Positions 10,052-22,554 of a stretch of 64,000 nt of DNA are shown piece after piece (the stretch's first letter is position 1; each line of letters starts with the position of its first letter). The stretch is taken from positions 5,022,001-5,086,000 of the forward strand of contig NC_079887.1 of the NCBI RefSeq assembly GCF_029227915.1, in the 5' to 3' direction. This DNA comes from Hydractinia symbiolongicarpus (Eukaryota; Cnidaria; Hydrozoa; Anthoathecata; Hydractiniidae). The notes beneath the pieces were generated by a model, which worked only from the letters and a program-made list of their open reading frames with translations, searched no databases and had not been told where the DNA came from. Position numbers and translations under genes: made by a program.

Positions 10052-10863
10052 ACTAAAACGCATGAGACTTGTAGTTTTCAAAAATGTTTTCATTTTTGAT
10101 GGGACGCTGAATAAAAGAAGTTTAATCGCCGGCAAACGAAAACCCGCGATTTCCCGTAAATCCCGGACTCGGCCCGTATAGTGAAAATATACAAAGAAAG
10201 TACCCTGTGAGTAAACTCATTTCCAAAACGATTTTTTAAAGTATCTTTTCACCACTAAAACGCATGAAACTTGTAGTTTTCAAAAATGTTTTTATTTTTG
10301 ATGAGACGCTGAATAAAAGAAGTTTAATTGCCGGCAAACGAAAAACCGCCATTTCCCGTAAACCCCGGACTCGGCCCGTATAGTCAAAAGTATACAAAGA
10401 AAGTACCCAGGGAGTAAACTCATTTCCCGAACGATTTTTTAAATTATTTTTTCACCACTAAAACGCATGAGACTTGTAGTTTTCAAAAATGTTTTCATTT
10501 TTGATGAGACGCTGAATAAAAGAAGTTTAATCGCCGGCAAACAAAAACCTGCGATTTCCCGTAAATCCCGGACTCGGCCCGTATAGTCAAAAGTATACAA
10601 AGAAAGTACCCAGGGAGTAAACTCATTTCCCCGAACGATTTTTTATATTATTTTTTCACCACTAAATCGCATGAGACTTGTAATTTTTAAAAATGTTTTC
10701 ATTTTTGATGGGACGCTCAATAAAAGAAGTTTAATCGCCGGCAAACGAAAACCCGCGATTTCCCGTAAATCCCGGACTCGGCCCGTATAGTCAAAAGTAT
10801 ACAAAGAAAGTACCCAGGGAGTAAACTCATTTCCCGAACGATTTTTTAAATTATTTTTTCACC

Positions 10864-11127
10864 ACTAAAACGCATGAGACTTGTAGTTTTCAAAAATGTT
10901 TTCCTTTTTGATGAGACGTTTAATGAAAGAGGTTTAATCGCCGGCAGTTTTCAAAAATGTTTTCATTTCTGATGAGACGCTGAATAAAAGAAGTTTAATC
11001 GCCAGCAAACGAAAAACCGCCATTTCCCGTAAACCCTGGACTCGGCCCGTATAGTCAAAAGTATACAAAGAAAGTACCCAGGGAGTAAACTCATTTCCCG
11101 AACGATTTTTTATATTATTTTTTCACC
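10864..11127 (+). repeat. 264-bp long monomer (L), copy 6
   Basis: Opens the first Labc unit; junction at 10945/10946. It is also the counterpart of the unit at 7901 in the large block duplication. Confidence 0.93.
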
Positions 11128-11736
11128 ACTAAAACGCATGAGACTTGTAGTTTTCAAAAATGTTTTCATTTTTGATGGGACGCTGAATAAAAGAAGTTTA
11201 ATCGCCGGCAAACGAAAACCCGCGATTTCCCGTAAATCTCGGACTCGGCCCGTATAGTGAAAAGTATACAAAGAAAGTACCCAGGGAGTAAACTTATTTC
11301 CCGAACGATTTTTTAAATTATTTTTTCACCACTAAAACGCATGAGACTTGTAGTTTTCAAAAATGTTTTCATTTTTGATGACACGCTTAATGAAAGAGGT
11401 TTAATCGCCGGCAAACGAAAACCCGCCATTTCCCGTAAACCTCGGACTCGGCCCGTATAGTCAAAAGTATACAAAGAAAGTACCCAAGGAGTAAATTCAT
11501 TTCCCGAACGATTTTTTATATTATTTTTTCAGCACTAAAACGCATGAGACTTGTAGTTTTCAAAAATGTTTTCATTTTTGATGGGACGCTTGATAAAAGA
11601 GATTTAATCGCCGGCAAACGAAAACCCGCGATTTCCCGTTAATCCCGAGCTTGGCCCGTAAAGTCGAATGTATACAAAGAAAGTACCCAGGGAGTAAACT
11701 CATTTCCCGAACGATTTTTTAAATTATTTTTTCACC

Positions 11737-12000
11737 ACTAAAACGCATGAGACTTGTAGTTTTCAAAAATGTTTTCCTTTTTGATGAGACGTTTAATGAA
11801 AGAGGTTTAATCGCCGGCAGTTTTCAAAAATGTTTTCATTTCTGATGAGACGCTGAATAAAAGAAGTTTAATCGCCAGCAAACGAAAAACCGCCATTTCC
11901 CGTAAACCCTGGACTCGGCCCGTATAGTCAAAAGTATACAAAGAAAGTACCCAGGGAGTAAACTCATTTCCCGAACGATTTTTTATATTATTTTTTCACC
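11737..12000 (+). repeat. 264-bp long monomer (L), copy 7
   Basis: Opens the first Lababc unit (1279 bp); junction at 11818/11819. Confidence 0.93.
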
Positions 12001-13015
12001 ACTAAAACGCATGAGACTTGTAGTTTTCAAAAATGTTTTCATTTTTGATGGGACGCTGAATAAAAGAAGTTTAATCGCCGGCAAACGAAAACCCGCGATT
12101 TCCCGTAAATCTCGGACTCGGCCCGTATAGTGAAAAGTATACAAAGAAAGTACCCAGGGAGTAAACTTATTTCCCGAACGATTTTTTAAATTATTTTTTC
12201 ACCACTAAAACGCATGAGACTTGTAGTTTTCAAAAATGTTTTCATTTTTGATGACACGCTTAATGAAAGAGGTTTAATCGCCGGCAAACGAAAACCCGCC
12301 ATTTCCCGTAAACCTCGGACTCGGCCCGTATAGTCAAAAGTATACAAAGAAAGTACCCAAGGAGTAAATTCATTTCCCGAACGATTTTTTATATTATTTT
12401 TTCAGCACTAAAACGCATGAGACTTGTAGTTTTCAAAAATGTTTTCATTTTTGATGGGACGCTGAATAAAAGAAGTTTAATCGCCGGCAAACGAAAACCC
12501 GCGATTTCCCGTAAATCTCGGACTCGGCCCGTATAGTGAAAAGTATACAAAGAAAGTACCCAGGGAGTAAACTTATTTCCCGAACGATTTTTTAAATTAT
12601 TTTTTCACCACTAAAACGCATGAGACTTGTAGTTTTCAAAAATGTTTTCATTTTTGATGACACGCTTAATGAAAGAGGTTTAATCGCCGGCAAACGAAAA
12701 CCCGCCATTTCCCGTAAACCTCGGACTCGGCCCGTATAGTCAAAAGTATACAAAGAAAGTACCCAAGGAGTAAATTCATTTCCCGAACGATTTTTTATAT
12801 TATTTTTTCAGCACTAAAACGCATGAGACTTGTAGTTTTCAAAAATGTTTTCATTTTTGATGGGACGCTTGATAAAAGAGATTTAATCGCCGGCAAACGA
12901 AAACCCGCGATTTCCCGTTAATCCCGAGCTTGGCCCGTATAGTCAAATGTATACAAAGAAAGTACCCAGGGAGTAAACTCATTTCCCGAACGATTTTTTA
13001 AATTATTTTTTCACC

Positions 13016-13279
13016 ACTAAAACGCATGAGACTTGTAGTTTTCAAAAATGTTTTCCTTTTTGATGAGACGTTTAATGAAAGAGGTTTAATCGCCGGCAGT
13101 TTTCAAAAATGTTTTCATTTCTGATGAGACGCTGAATAAAAGAAGTTTAATCGCCAGCAAACGAAAAACCGCCATTTCCCGTAAACCCTGGACTCGGCCC
13201 GTATAGTCAAAAGTATACAAAGAAAGTACCCAGGGAGTAAACTCATTTCCCGAACGATTTTTTATATTATTTTTTCACC
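13016..13279 (+). repeat. 264-bp long monomer (L), copy 8
   Basis: Opens the second Labc unit; junction at 13097/13098, exactly 2152 bp after copy 6. The c monomer of this unit has the private change ATCACCGGC near 13760. Confidence 0.93.
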
Positions 13280-13888
13280 ACTAAAACGCATGAGACTTGT
13301 AGTTTTCAAAAATGTTTTCATTTTTGATGGGACGCTGAATAAAAGAAGTTTAATCGCCGGCAAACGAAAACCCGCGATTTCCCGTAAATCTCGGACTCGG
13401 CCCGTATAGTGAAAAGTATACAAAGAAAGTACCCAGGGAGTAAACTTATTTCCCGAACGATTTTTTAAATTATTTTTTCACCACTAAAACGCATGAGACT
13501 TGTAGTTTTCAAAAATGTTTTCATTTTTGATGACACGCTTAATGAAAGAGGTTTAATCGCCGGCAAACGAAAACCCGCCATTTCCCGTAAACCTCGGACT
13601 CGGCCCGTATAGTCAAAAGTATACAAAGAAAGTACCCAAGGAGTAAATTCATTTCCCGAACGATTTTTTATATTATTTTTTCAGCACTAAAACGCATGAG
13701 ACTTGTAGTTTTCAAAAATGTTTTCATTTTTGATGGGACGCTTGATAAAAGAGATTTAATCACCGGCAAACGAAAACCCGCGATTTCCCGTTAATCCCGA
13801 GCTTGGCCCGTATAGTCGAATGTATACAAAGAAAGTACCCAGGGAGTAAACTCATTTCCCGAACGATTTTTTAAATTATTTTTTCACC

Positions 13889-14152
13889 ACTAAAACGCAT
13901 GAGACTTGTAGTTTTCAAAAATGTTTTCCTTTTTGATGAGACGTTTAATGAAAGAGGTTTAATCGCCGGCAGTTTTCAAAAATGTTTTCATTTCTGATGA
14001 GACGCTGAATAAAAGAAGTTTAATCGCCAGCAAACGAAAAACCGCCATTTCCCGTAAACCCTGGACTCGGCCCGTATAGTCAAAAGTATACAAAGAAAGT
14101 ACCCAGGGAGTAAACTCATTTCCCGAACGATTTTTTATATTATTTTTTCACC
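13889..14152 (+). repeat. 264-bp long monomer (L), copy 9
   Basis: Opens the second Lababc unit; junction at 13970/13971. The first b of this unit has private changes (CAAAATTG near 14386, AAACTACCC near 14505). Confidence 0.93.
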
Positions 14153-15167
14153 ACTAAAACGCATGAGACTTGTAGTTTTCAAAAATGTTTTCATTTTTGA
14201 TGGGACGCTGAATAAAAGAAGTTTAATCGCCGGCAAACGAAAACCCGCGATTTCCCGTAAATCTCGGACTCGGCCCGTATAGTGAAAAGTATACAAAGAA
14301 AGTACCCAGGGAGTAAACTTATTTCCCGAACGATTTTTTAAATTATTTTTTCACCACTAAAACGCATGAGACTTGTAGTTTTCAAAATTGTTTTCATTTT
14401 TGATGACACGCTTAATGAAAGAGGTTTAATCGCCGGCAAACGAAAACCCGCCATTTCCCGTAAACCTCGGACTCGGCCCGTATAGTCAAAAGTATACAAA
14501 GAAACTACCCAAGGAGTAAATTCATTTCCCGAACGATTTTTTATATTATTTTTTCAGCACTAAAACGCATGAGACTTGTAGTTTTCAAAAATGTTTTCAT
14601 TTTTGATGGGACGCTGAATAAAAGAAGTTTAATCGCCGGCAAACGAAAACCCGCGATTTCCCGTAAATCTCGGACTCGGCCCGTATAGTGAAAAGTATAC
14701 AAAGAAAGTACCCAGGGAGTAAACTTATTTCCCGAACGATTTTTTAAATTATTTTTTCACCACTAAAACGCATGAGACTTGTAGTTTTCAAAAATGTTTT
14801 CATTTTTGATGACACGCTTAATGAAAGAGGTTTAATCGCCGGCAAACGAAAACCCGCCATTTCCCGTAAACCTCGGACTCGGCCCGTATAGTCAAAAGTA
14901 TACAAAGAAAGTACCCAAGGAGTAAATTCATTTCCCGAACGATTTTTTATATTATTTTTTCAGCACTAAAACGCATGAGACTTGTAGTTTTCAAAAATGT
15001 TTTCATTTTTGATGGGACGCTTGATAAAAGAGATTTAATCGCCGGCAAACGAAAACCCGCGATTTCCCGTTAATCCCGAGCTTGGCCCGTATAGTCGAAT
15101 GTATACAAAGAAAGTACCCAGGGAGTAAACTCATTTCCCGAACGATTTTTTAAATTATTTTTTCACC

Positions 15168-15431
15168 ACTAAAACGCATGAGACTTGTAGTTTTCAAAAA
15201 TGTTTTCCTTTTTGATGAGACGTTTAATGAAAGAGGTTTAATCGCCGGCAGTTTTCAAAAATGTTTTCATTTCTGATGAGACGCTGAATAAAAGAAGTTT
15301 AATCGCCAGCAAACGAAAAACCGCCATTTCCCGTAAACCCTGGACTCGGCCCGTATAGTCAAAAGTATACAAAGAAAGTACCCAGGGAGTAAACTCATTT
15401 CCCGAACGATTTTTTATATTATTTTTTCACC
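15168..15431 (+). repeat. 264-bp long monomer (L), copy 10
   Basis: Opens an Lbc unit of 670 bp in which the a monomer is missing; junction at 15249/15250. Confidence 0.93.
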
Positions 15432-15837
15432 ACTAAAACGCATGAGACTTGTAGTTTTCAAAAATGTTTTCATTTTTGATGACACGCTTAATGAAAGAGG
15501 TTTAATCGCCGGCAAACGAAAACCCGCCATTTCCCGTAAACCTCGGACTCGGCCCGTATAGTCAAAAGTATACAAAGAAAGTACCCAAGGAGTAAATTCA
15601 TTTCCCGAACGATTTTTTATATTATTTTTTCAGCACTAAAACGCATGAGACTTGTAGTTTTCAAAAATGTTTTCATTTTTGATGGGACGCTTGATAAAAG
15701 AGATTTAATCGCCGGCAAACGAAAACCCGCGATTTCCCGTTAATCCCGAGCTTGGCCCGTATAGTCGAATGTATACAAAGAAAGTACCCAGGGAGTAAAC
15801 TCATTTCCCGAACGATTTTTTAAATTATTTTTTCACC

Positions 15838-16101
15838 ACTAAAACGCATGAGACTTGTAGTTTTCAAAAATGTTTTCCTTTTTGATGAGACGTTTAATGA
15901 AAGAGGTTTAATCGCCGGCAGTTTTCAAAAATGTTTTCATTTCTGATGAGACGCTGAATAAAAGAAGTTTAATCGCCAGCAAACGAAAAACCGCCATTTC
16001 CCGTAAACCCTGGACTCGGCCCGTATAGTCAAAAGTATACAAAGAAAGTACCCAAGGAGTAAATTCATTTCCCGAACGATTTTTTATATTATTTTTTCAG
16101 C
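15838..16101 (+). repeat. 264-bp long monomer (L), copy 11, L/b hybrid tail
   Basis: Junction at 15919/15920. Its distal end reads CCCAAGGAGTAAATTC and TTCAGCAC, marks of b rather than of other L units. It is therefore an L/b recombinant that then leads into an a monomer, consistent with loss of b-a register during unequal exchange. Confidence 0.9.
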
Positions 16102-16710
16102 ACTAAAACGCATGAGACTTGTAGTTTTCAAAAATGTTTTCATTTTTGATGGGACGCTGAATAAAAGAAGTTTAATCGCCGGCAAACGAAAACCCGCGAT
16201 TTCCCGTAAATCTCGGACTCGGCCCGTATAGTGAAAAGTATACAAAGAAAGTACCCAGGGAGTAAACTTATTTCCCGAACGATTTTTTAAATTATTTTTT
16301 CACCACTAAAACGCATGAGACTTGTAGTTTTCAAAAATGTTTTCATTTTTGATGACACGCTTAATGAAAGAGGTTTAATCGCCGGCAAACGAAAACCCGC
16401 CATTTCCCGTAAACCTCGGACTCGGCCCGTATAGTCAAAAGTATACAAAGAAAGTACCCAAGGAGTAAATTCATTTCCCGAACGATTTTTTATATTATTT
16501 TTTCAGCACTAAAACGCATGAGACTTGTAGTTTTCAAAAATGTTTTCATTTTTGATGGGACGCTTGATAAAAGAGATTTAATCGCCGGCAAACGAAAACC
16601 CGCGATTTCCCGTTAATCCCGAGCTTGGCCCGTATAGTCGAATGTATACAAAGAAAGTACCCAGGGAGTAAACTCATTTCCCGAACGATTTTTTAAATTA
16701 TTTTTTCACC

Positions 16711-16974
16711 ACTAAAACGCATGAGACTTGTAGTTTTCAAAAATGTTTTCCTTTTTGATGAGACGTTTAATGAAAGAGGTTTAATCGCCGGCAGTTTTCA
16801 AAAATGTTTTCATTTCTGATGAGACGCTGAATAAAAGAAGTTTAATCGCCAGCAAACGAAAAACCGCCATTTCCCGTAAACCCTGGACTCGGCCCGTATA
16901 GTCAAAAGTATACAAAGAAAGTACCCAGGGAGTAAACTCATTTCCCGAACGATTTTTTATATTATTTTTTCACC
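16711..16974 (+). repeat. 264-bp long monomer (L), copy 12
   Basis: Opens the last Lbc unit; junction at 16792/16793. The following b has a private GTATAAAAAG near 17113. Confidence 0.93.
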
Positions 16975-17380
16975 ACTAAAACGCATGAGACTTGTAGTTT
17001 TCAAAAATGTTTTCATTTTTGATGACACGCTTAATGAAAGAGGTTTAATCGCCGGCAAACGAAAACCCGCCATTTCCCGTAAACCTCGGACTCGGCCCGT
17101 ATAGTCAAAAGTATAAAAAGAAAGTACCCAAGGAGTAAATTCATTTCCCGAACGATTTTTTATATTATTTTTTCAGCACTAAAACGCATGAGACTTGTAG
17201 TTTTCAAAAATGTTTTCATTTTTGATGGGACGCTTGATAAAAGAGATTTAATCGCCGGCAAACGAAAACCCGCGATTTCCCGTTAATCCCGAGCTTGGCC
17301 CGTATAGTCGAATGTATACAAAGAAAGTACCCAGGGAGTAAACTCATTTCCCGAACGTTTTTTTAAATTTTTTTTTCACC

Positions 17381-18090
17381 ACTAAAACGCATGAGACTTG
17401 TAGTTTTCAAAAATGTTTTCATTTTTGATGACACGCTTAATGAAAGAGGTTTAATCGCCGGCAAACGAAAACCCGCGATTTCCCGTAAATCCCGGGCTTG
17501 GCCCGTAGAGTCGAATGTATACAAAGAAAGTACCCTGTGAGTAAACTCATTTCCAGAACGATTTTTTATATTATTTTTTCACCACTAAAACGCATGAGAC
17601 TTGTAGTTTTCAAAAATGTTTTCATTTTTGATGGGACGCTGAATAAAAGAAGTTTAATCGCCGGCAAACGAAAACCCGCGATTTCCCGTAAATCTCGGAC
17701 TCGGCCCGTATAGTGAAAAGTATACAAAGAAAGTACCCAGGGAGTAAACTTATTTCCCGAACGATTTTTTAAATTATTTTTTCACCACTAAAACGCATGA
17801 GACTTGTAGTTTTCAAAAATGTTTTCATTTTTGATGACACGCTTAATGAAAGAGGTTTAATCGCCGGCAAACGAAAACCCGCCATTTCCCGTAAACCTCG
17901 GACTCGGCCCGTATAGTCAAAAGTATACAAAGAAAGTACCCAAGGAGTAAATTCATTTCCCGAACGATTTTTTATATTATTTTTTCAGCACTAAAACGCA
18001 TGAGACTTGTAATTTTCAAAAATGTTTTCATTTTTGATGGGACGCTTGATAAAAGAGATTTAATCGCCGGCAAACGAAAACCCGCGATTT
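17381..18090 (+). repeat. Transition segment between two higher-order arrays
   Basis: About three and a half monomers: a GATGACAC unit with GTAGAGTCGAATG, an a-like unit, a b unit, and the start of a c unit with TAATTTTC. It connects the L-a-b-c array to the 11-monomer duplication. Nothing but satellite is seen. Confidence 0.75.
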
Positions 18091-20322
18091 CCAGTTAATC
18101 CCGAGCTTGGCCCGTATAGTCGAATGTATACAAAGAAAGTACCCAGGGAGTAAACTCATTTCCCGAACGTTTTTTTAAATTTTTTTTTCACCACTAAAAC
18201 GCATGAGACTTGTAGTTTTCAAAAATGTTTTCATTTTTGATGACACGCTTAATGAAAGAGGTTTAATCGCCGGCAAACGAAAACCCGCGATTTCCCGTAA
18301 ATCCCGGGCTTGGCCCGTAGAGTCGAATGTATACAAAGAAAGTACCCTGTGAGTAAACTCATTTCCAGAACGATTTTTTAAAATATTTTTTCACCACTAA
18401 AACGCATAAGACTTGTAGGTTTTAAAAAAGTTTTCATTTTTGATCAGACGCTGAATAAAAGAAGTTTAATCGCCGGCAAACGAAAACTCGCGATTTCCCG
18501 TAAATCCCGGGCTTGGCCGGTATAGTCAAAAGTATACAAAGAAAGTACCCAGGGAGTAAACTCATTTCCTGAACGATTTTTTAAATTATTTTTTCACCAC
18601 TAAAACGCATGAGACTTGTAGTTTTCAAAAATGTTTTCATTTTTGATGAGACGCTGAATAAAAGAAGTTTAATCGCCGGCAAACGAAAACCCGCCATTTC
18701 CCGTAAACCTCGCACTCGGCCCGTATAGTCAAAAGTATACAAAGAAAGTACCCAAGGAGTAAACTCATTTCCCGAACGATTTTTTATATTATTTTTTCAA
18801 CACTAAAACGCATGAGACTTGTAGTTTTCAAAAATGTTTTCATTTTTGATGGGACGCTTAATAAAAGAGATTTAATCGCCGGCAAACGAAAACCCGCGAT
18901 TTCCCGTTAATCCCGAGCTTGGCCCGTATAGTCGAATGTGTACAAAGAAAGTACCCAGGGAGTAAACTCATTTCCCGAACGATTTTTTAAATTTTTTTTT
19001 CACCACTTAAACGCATGAGACTTGTAGTTTTCAAAAATGTTTTCATTTTTGAAGACACGCTTAATGAAAGAGGTTTAATCGCCGGCGAACGAAAACCGCG
19101 ATTTCCCGTAAATCCCGGGATTGGCCCGTAGAGTCGAATGTATACAAAGAAAGTACCCTGTGAGTAAACTTATTTCCAGAACGATTTTTTAAATTATTTT
19201 TTCACCACTAAAACGCATAAGAGTTGTAGGTTTCAAAAAAGTTTTCATTTTTGATCAGACGCTGAATAAAAGAAGTTTAATCGCCGGCAAACGAAAACCC
19301 GCGATTTCCCGTAAATCCCGGGCTTGGCCCGTAGAGTCGAATGTATACAAAGAAAGTACCCTGTGAGTAAACTCATTTCCAGAACGATTTTTTAAATTAT
19401 TTTTTCACCACTAAAGCGCATAAGACTTGTAGGTTTCAAAAAAGTTTTCATTTTTGATCAGACACTGAATAAAAGAAGTTTAATCGCCGGCAAACGAAAA
19501 CTCGCGATTTCCCGTTAATCCCGAGCTTGGCCCGTATAGTCGAATGTGTACAAAGAAAGTACCCAGGGAGTAAACTCATTTCCCGAACGATTTTTTAATT
19601 TTTTTTTTCACCACTGAAACGCATGAGACTTGTAGTTTTCAAAAATGTTTTCATTTTTGATGACACGCTTAATGAAAGAGGTTTAATCGCCGGCAAACGA
19701 AAACCTGCGATTTCCCGTAAATTTCGGGCTTGGCCCGTAGAGTCGAATGTATACAAAGAAAGTACCCTGTGAGTAAACTCATTTCCAGAACGATTTTTTA
19801 AATTATTTTTTCACCACTAAAACGCATGAGACTTGTACTTTTCAAAAATGTTTTCATTTATGATGAGACGCTTAATGAAAGAGGTTTAATCGCCGGCAAA
19901 CGAAAACCCGCGATTTCCCGTAAATCCCGGGCTTGGCCCGCATAGTCGAATGTATACAAAGAAAGTACCCAGGGAGTAAACACATTTCCCGAACGAATTT
20001 TTATATTATTTTTTCACCACTAAAACGCACGAGACTTGTAGTTTTTAAAAATGTTTTCATTTTTGATGGGACGCTGAATAAAAAAAGTTTATTCGCCGGC
20101 AAACGAAAATCCGCCATTTCCCGTAAATCCCGGACTCAACCCGTATAGTGAAAAGTATACAAAGAAAGTACCCAGGGAGTAAACGCATTTCCCGAACGAT
20201 TTTTTAAATTATTTTTTCACCACTAAAACGCATGAGACTCGTAGTTTTCAAAAATGTTTTCATTTATGATGAGACGCTTAATGAAAGAGGTTTAATCGCC
20301 GGCAAACGAAAACCCGCGATTT
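18091..20322 (+). repeat. 2232-bp 11-monomer block, copy 1
   Basis: Starts at CCAGTTAATCC (18091) and ends at the same phase at 20322. It holds rare private marks: TTTTAAAATATTT, AAAGCGCATAAG, CAGACACTG, AAATTTCGGG, GTACTTTTC, CGAACGAATTTTTATA, CGCACGAGAC and AAAAAAAGTTTATTCGCC. All of these return 2232 bp later. Confidence 0.9.
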
Positions 20323-22554
20323 CCAGTTAATCCCGAGCTTGGCCCGTATAGTCGAATGTATACAAAGAAAGTACCCAGGGAGTAAACTCATTTCCCGAAC
20401 GTTTTTTTAAATTTTTTTTTCACCACTAAAACGCATGAGACTTGTAGTTTTCAAAAATGTTTTCATTTTTGATGACACGCTTAATGAAAGAGGTTTAATC
20501 GCCGGCAAACGAAAACCCGCGATTTCCCGTAAATCCCGGGCTTGGCCCGTAGAGTCGAATGTATACAAAGAAAGTACCCTGTGAGTAAACTCATTTCCAG
20601 AACGATTTTTTAAAATATTTTTTCACCACTAAAACGCATAAGACTTGTAGGTTTTAAAAAAGTTTTCATTTTTGATCAGACGCTGAATAAAAGAAGTTTA
20701 ATCGCCGGCAAACGAAAACTCGCGATTTCCCGTAAATCCCGGGCTTGGCCGGTATAGTCAAAAGTATACAAAGAAAGTACCCAGGGAGTAAACTCATTTC
20801 CTGAACGATTTTTTAAATTATTTTTTCACCACTAAAACGCATGAGACTTGTAGTTTTCAAAAATGTTTTCATTTTTGATGAGACGCTGAATAAAAGAAGT
20901 TTAATCGCCGGCAAACGAAAACCCGCCATTTCCCGTAAACCTCGCACTCGGCCCGTATAGTCAAAAGTATACAAAGAAAGTACCCAAGGAGTAAACTCAT
21001 TTCCCGAACGATTTTTTATATTATTTTTTCAACACTAAAACGCATGAGACTTGTAGTTTTCAAAAATGTTTTCATTTTTGATGGGACGCTTAATAAAAGA
21101 GATTTAATCGCCGGCAAACGAAAACCCGCGATTTCCCGTTAATCCCGAGCTTGGCCCGTATAGTCGAATGTGTACAAAGAAAGTACCCAGGGAGTAAACT
21201 CATTTCCCGAACGATTTTTTAAATTTTTTTTTCACCACTTAAACGCATGAGACTTGTAGTTTTCAAAAATGTTTTCATTTTTGAAGACACGCTTAATGAA
21301 AGAGGTTTAATCGCCGGCGAACGAAAACCGCGATTTCCCGTAAATCCCGGGATTGGCCCGTAGAGTCGAATGTATACAAAGAAAGTACCCTGTGAGTAAA
21401 CTTATTTCCAGAACGATTTTTTAAATTATTTTTTCACCACTAAAACGCATAAGAGTTGTAGGTTTCAAAAAAGTTTTCATTTTTGATCAGACGCTGAATA
21501 AAAGAAGTTTAATCGCCGGCAAACGAAAACCCGCGATTTCCCGTAAATCCCGGGCTTGGCCCGTAGAGTCGAATGTATACAAAGAAAGTACCCTGTGAGT
21601 AAACTCATTTCCAGAACGATTTTTTAAATTATTTTTTCACCACTAAAGCGCATAAGACTTGTAGGTTTCAAAAAAGTTTTCATTTTTGATCAGACACTGA
21701 ATAAAAGAAGTTTAATCGCCGGCAAACGAAAACTCGCGATTTCCCGTTAATCCCGAGCTTGGCCCGTATAGTCGAATGTGTACAAAGAAAGTACCCAGGG
21801 AGTAAACTCATTTCCCGAACGATTTTTTAATTTTTTTTTTCACCACTGAAACGCATGAGACTTGTAGTTTTCAAAAATGTTTTCATTTTTGATGACACGC
21901 TTAATGAAAGAGGTTTAATCGCCGGCAAACGAAAACCTGCGATTTCCCGTAAATTTCGGGCTTGGCCCGTAGAGTCGAATGTATACAAAGAAAGTACCCT
22001 GTGAGTAAACTCATTTCCAGAACGATTTTTTAAATTATTTTTTCACCACTAAAACGCATGAGACTTGTACTTTTCAAAAATGTTTTCATTTATGATGAGA
22101 CGCTTAATGAAAGAGGTTTAATCGCCGGCAAACGAAAACCCGCGATTTCCCGTAAATCCCGGGCTTGGCCCGCATAGTCGAATGTATACAAAGAAAGTAC
22201 CCAGGGAGTAAACACATTTCCCGAACGAATTTTTATATTATTTTTTCACCACTAAAACGCACGAGACTTGTAGTTTTTAAAAATGTTTTCATTTTTGATG
22301 GGACGCTGAATAAAAAAAGTTTATTCGCCGGCAAACGAAAATCCGCCATTTCCCGTAAATCCCGGACTCAACCCGTATAGTGAAAAGTATACAAAGAAAG
22401 TACCCAGGGAGTAAACGCATTTCCCGAACGATTTTTTAAATTATTTTTTCACCACTAAAACGCATGAGACTCGTAGTTTTCAAAAATGTTTTCATTTATG
22501 ATGAGACGCTTAATGAAAGAGGTTTAATCGCCGGCAAACGAAAACCCGCGATTT
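20323..22554 (+). repeat. 2232-bp 11-monomer block, copy 2
   Basis: Direct tandem copy of 18091-20322. Every stretch I compared by eye was identical, including the rare private marks. The junction at 20322/20323 lies inside a monomer, where a CTTAATG first half meets CCAGTTAATCC. High identity indicates a young duplication, or an assembly duplication. Confidence 0.9.

Larger units (their letters stand above)
8970..11710 (+). repeat. Large block, copy 2
   Basis: Sister of 6200-8750. It keeps both m2 and m3 (10262-10668) and begins at the monomer with TTTTCAACAATG, a mark private to this copy. Its distal end runs into the first unit of the L-a-b-c array. The single substitution GTAAAGTCGAATG near 11660 is private to this copy. 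Confidence 0.8.
10864..17380 (+). repeat. Higher-order array of L-a-b-c units
   Basis: L is the 264-bp monomer. The 203-bp monomers are: a (GATGGG, CTGAAT, AAATCTCGG, GTGAAAAG), b (GATGACAC, AACCTCGG, CCCAAGGAG, TTCAGCAC tail) and c (GATGGG, CTTGAT, GTTAATCCCGAG, GTCGAATG). The order read from the sequence is Labc, Lababc, Labc, Lababc, Lbc, Labc, Lbc. The lengths 873, 1279, 873, 1279, 670, 873 and 670 sum to 6517 bp, exactly filling 10864-17380. The pair Labc+Lababc gives a 2152-bp super-period. Only c carries the CENP-B-box-like element. Confidence 0.92.
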
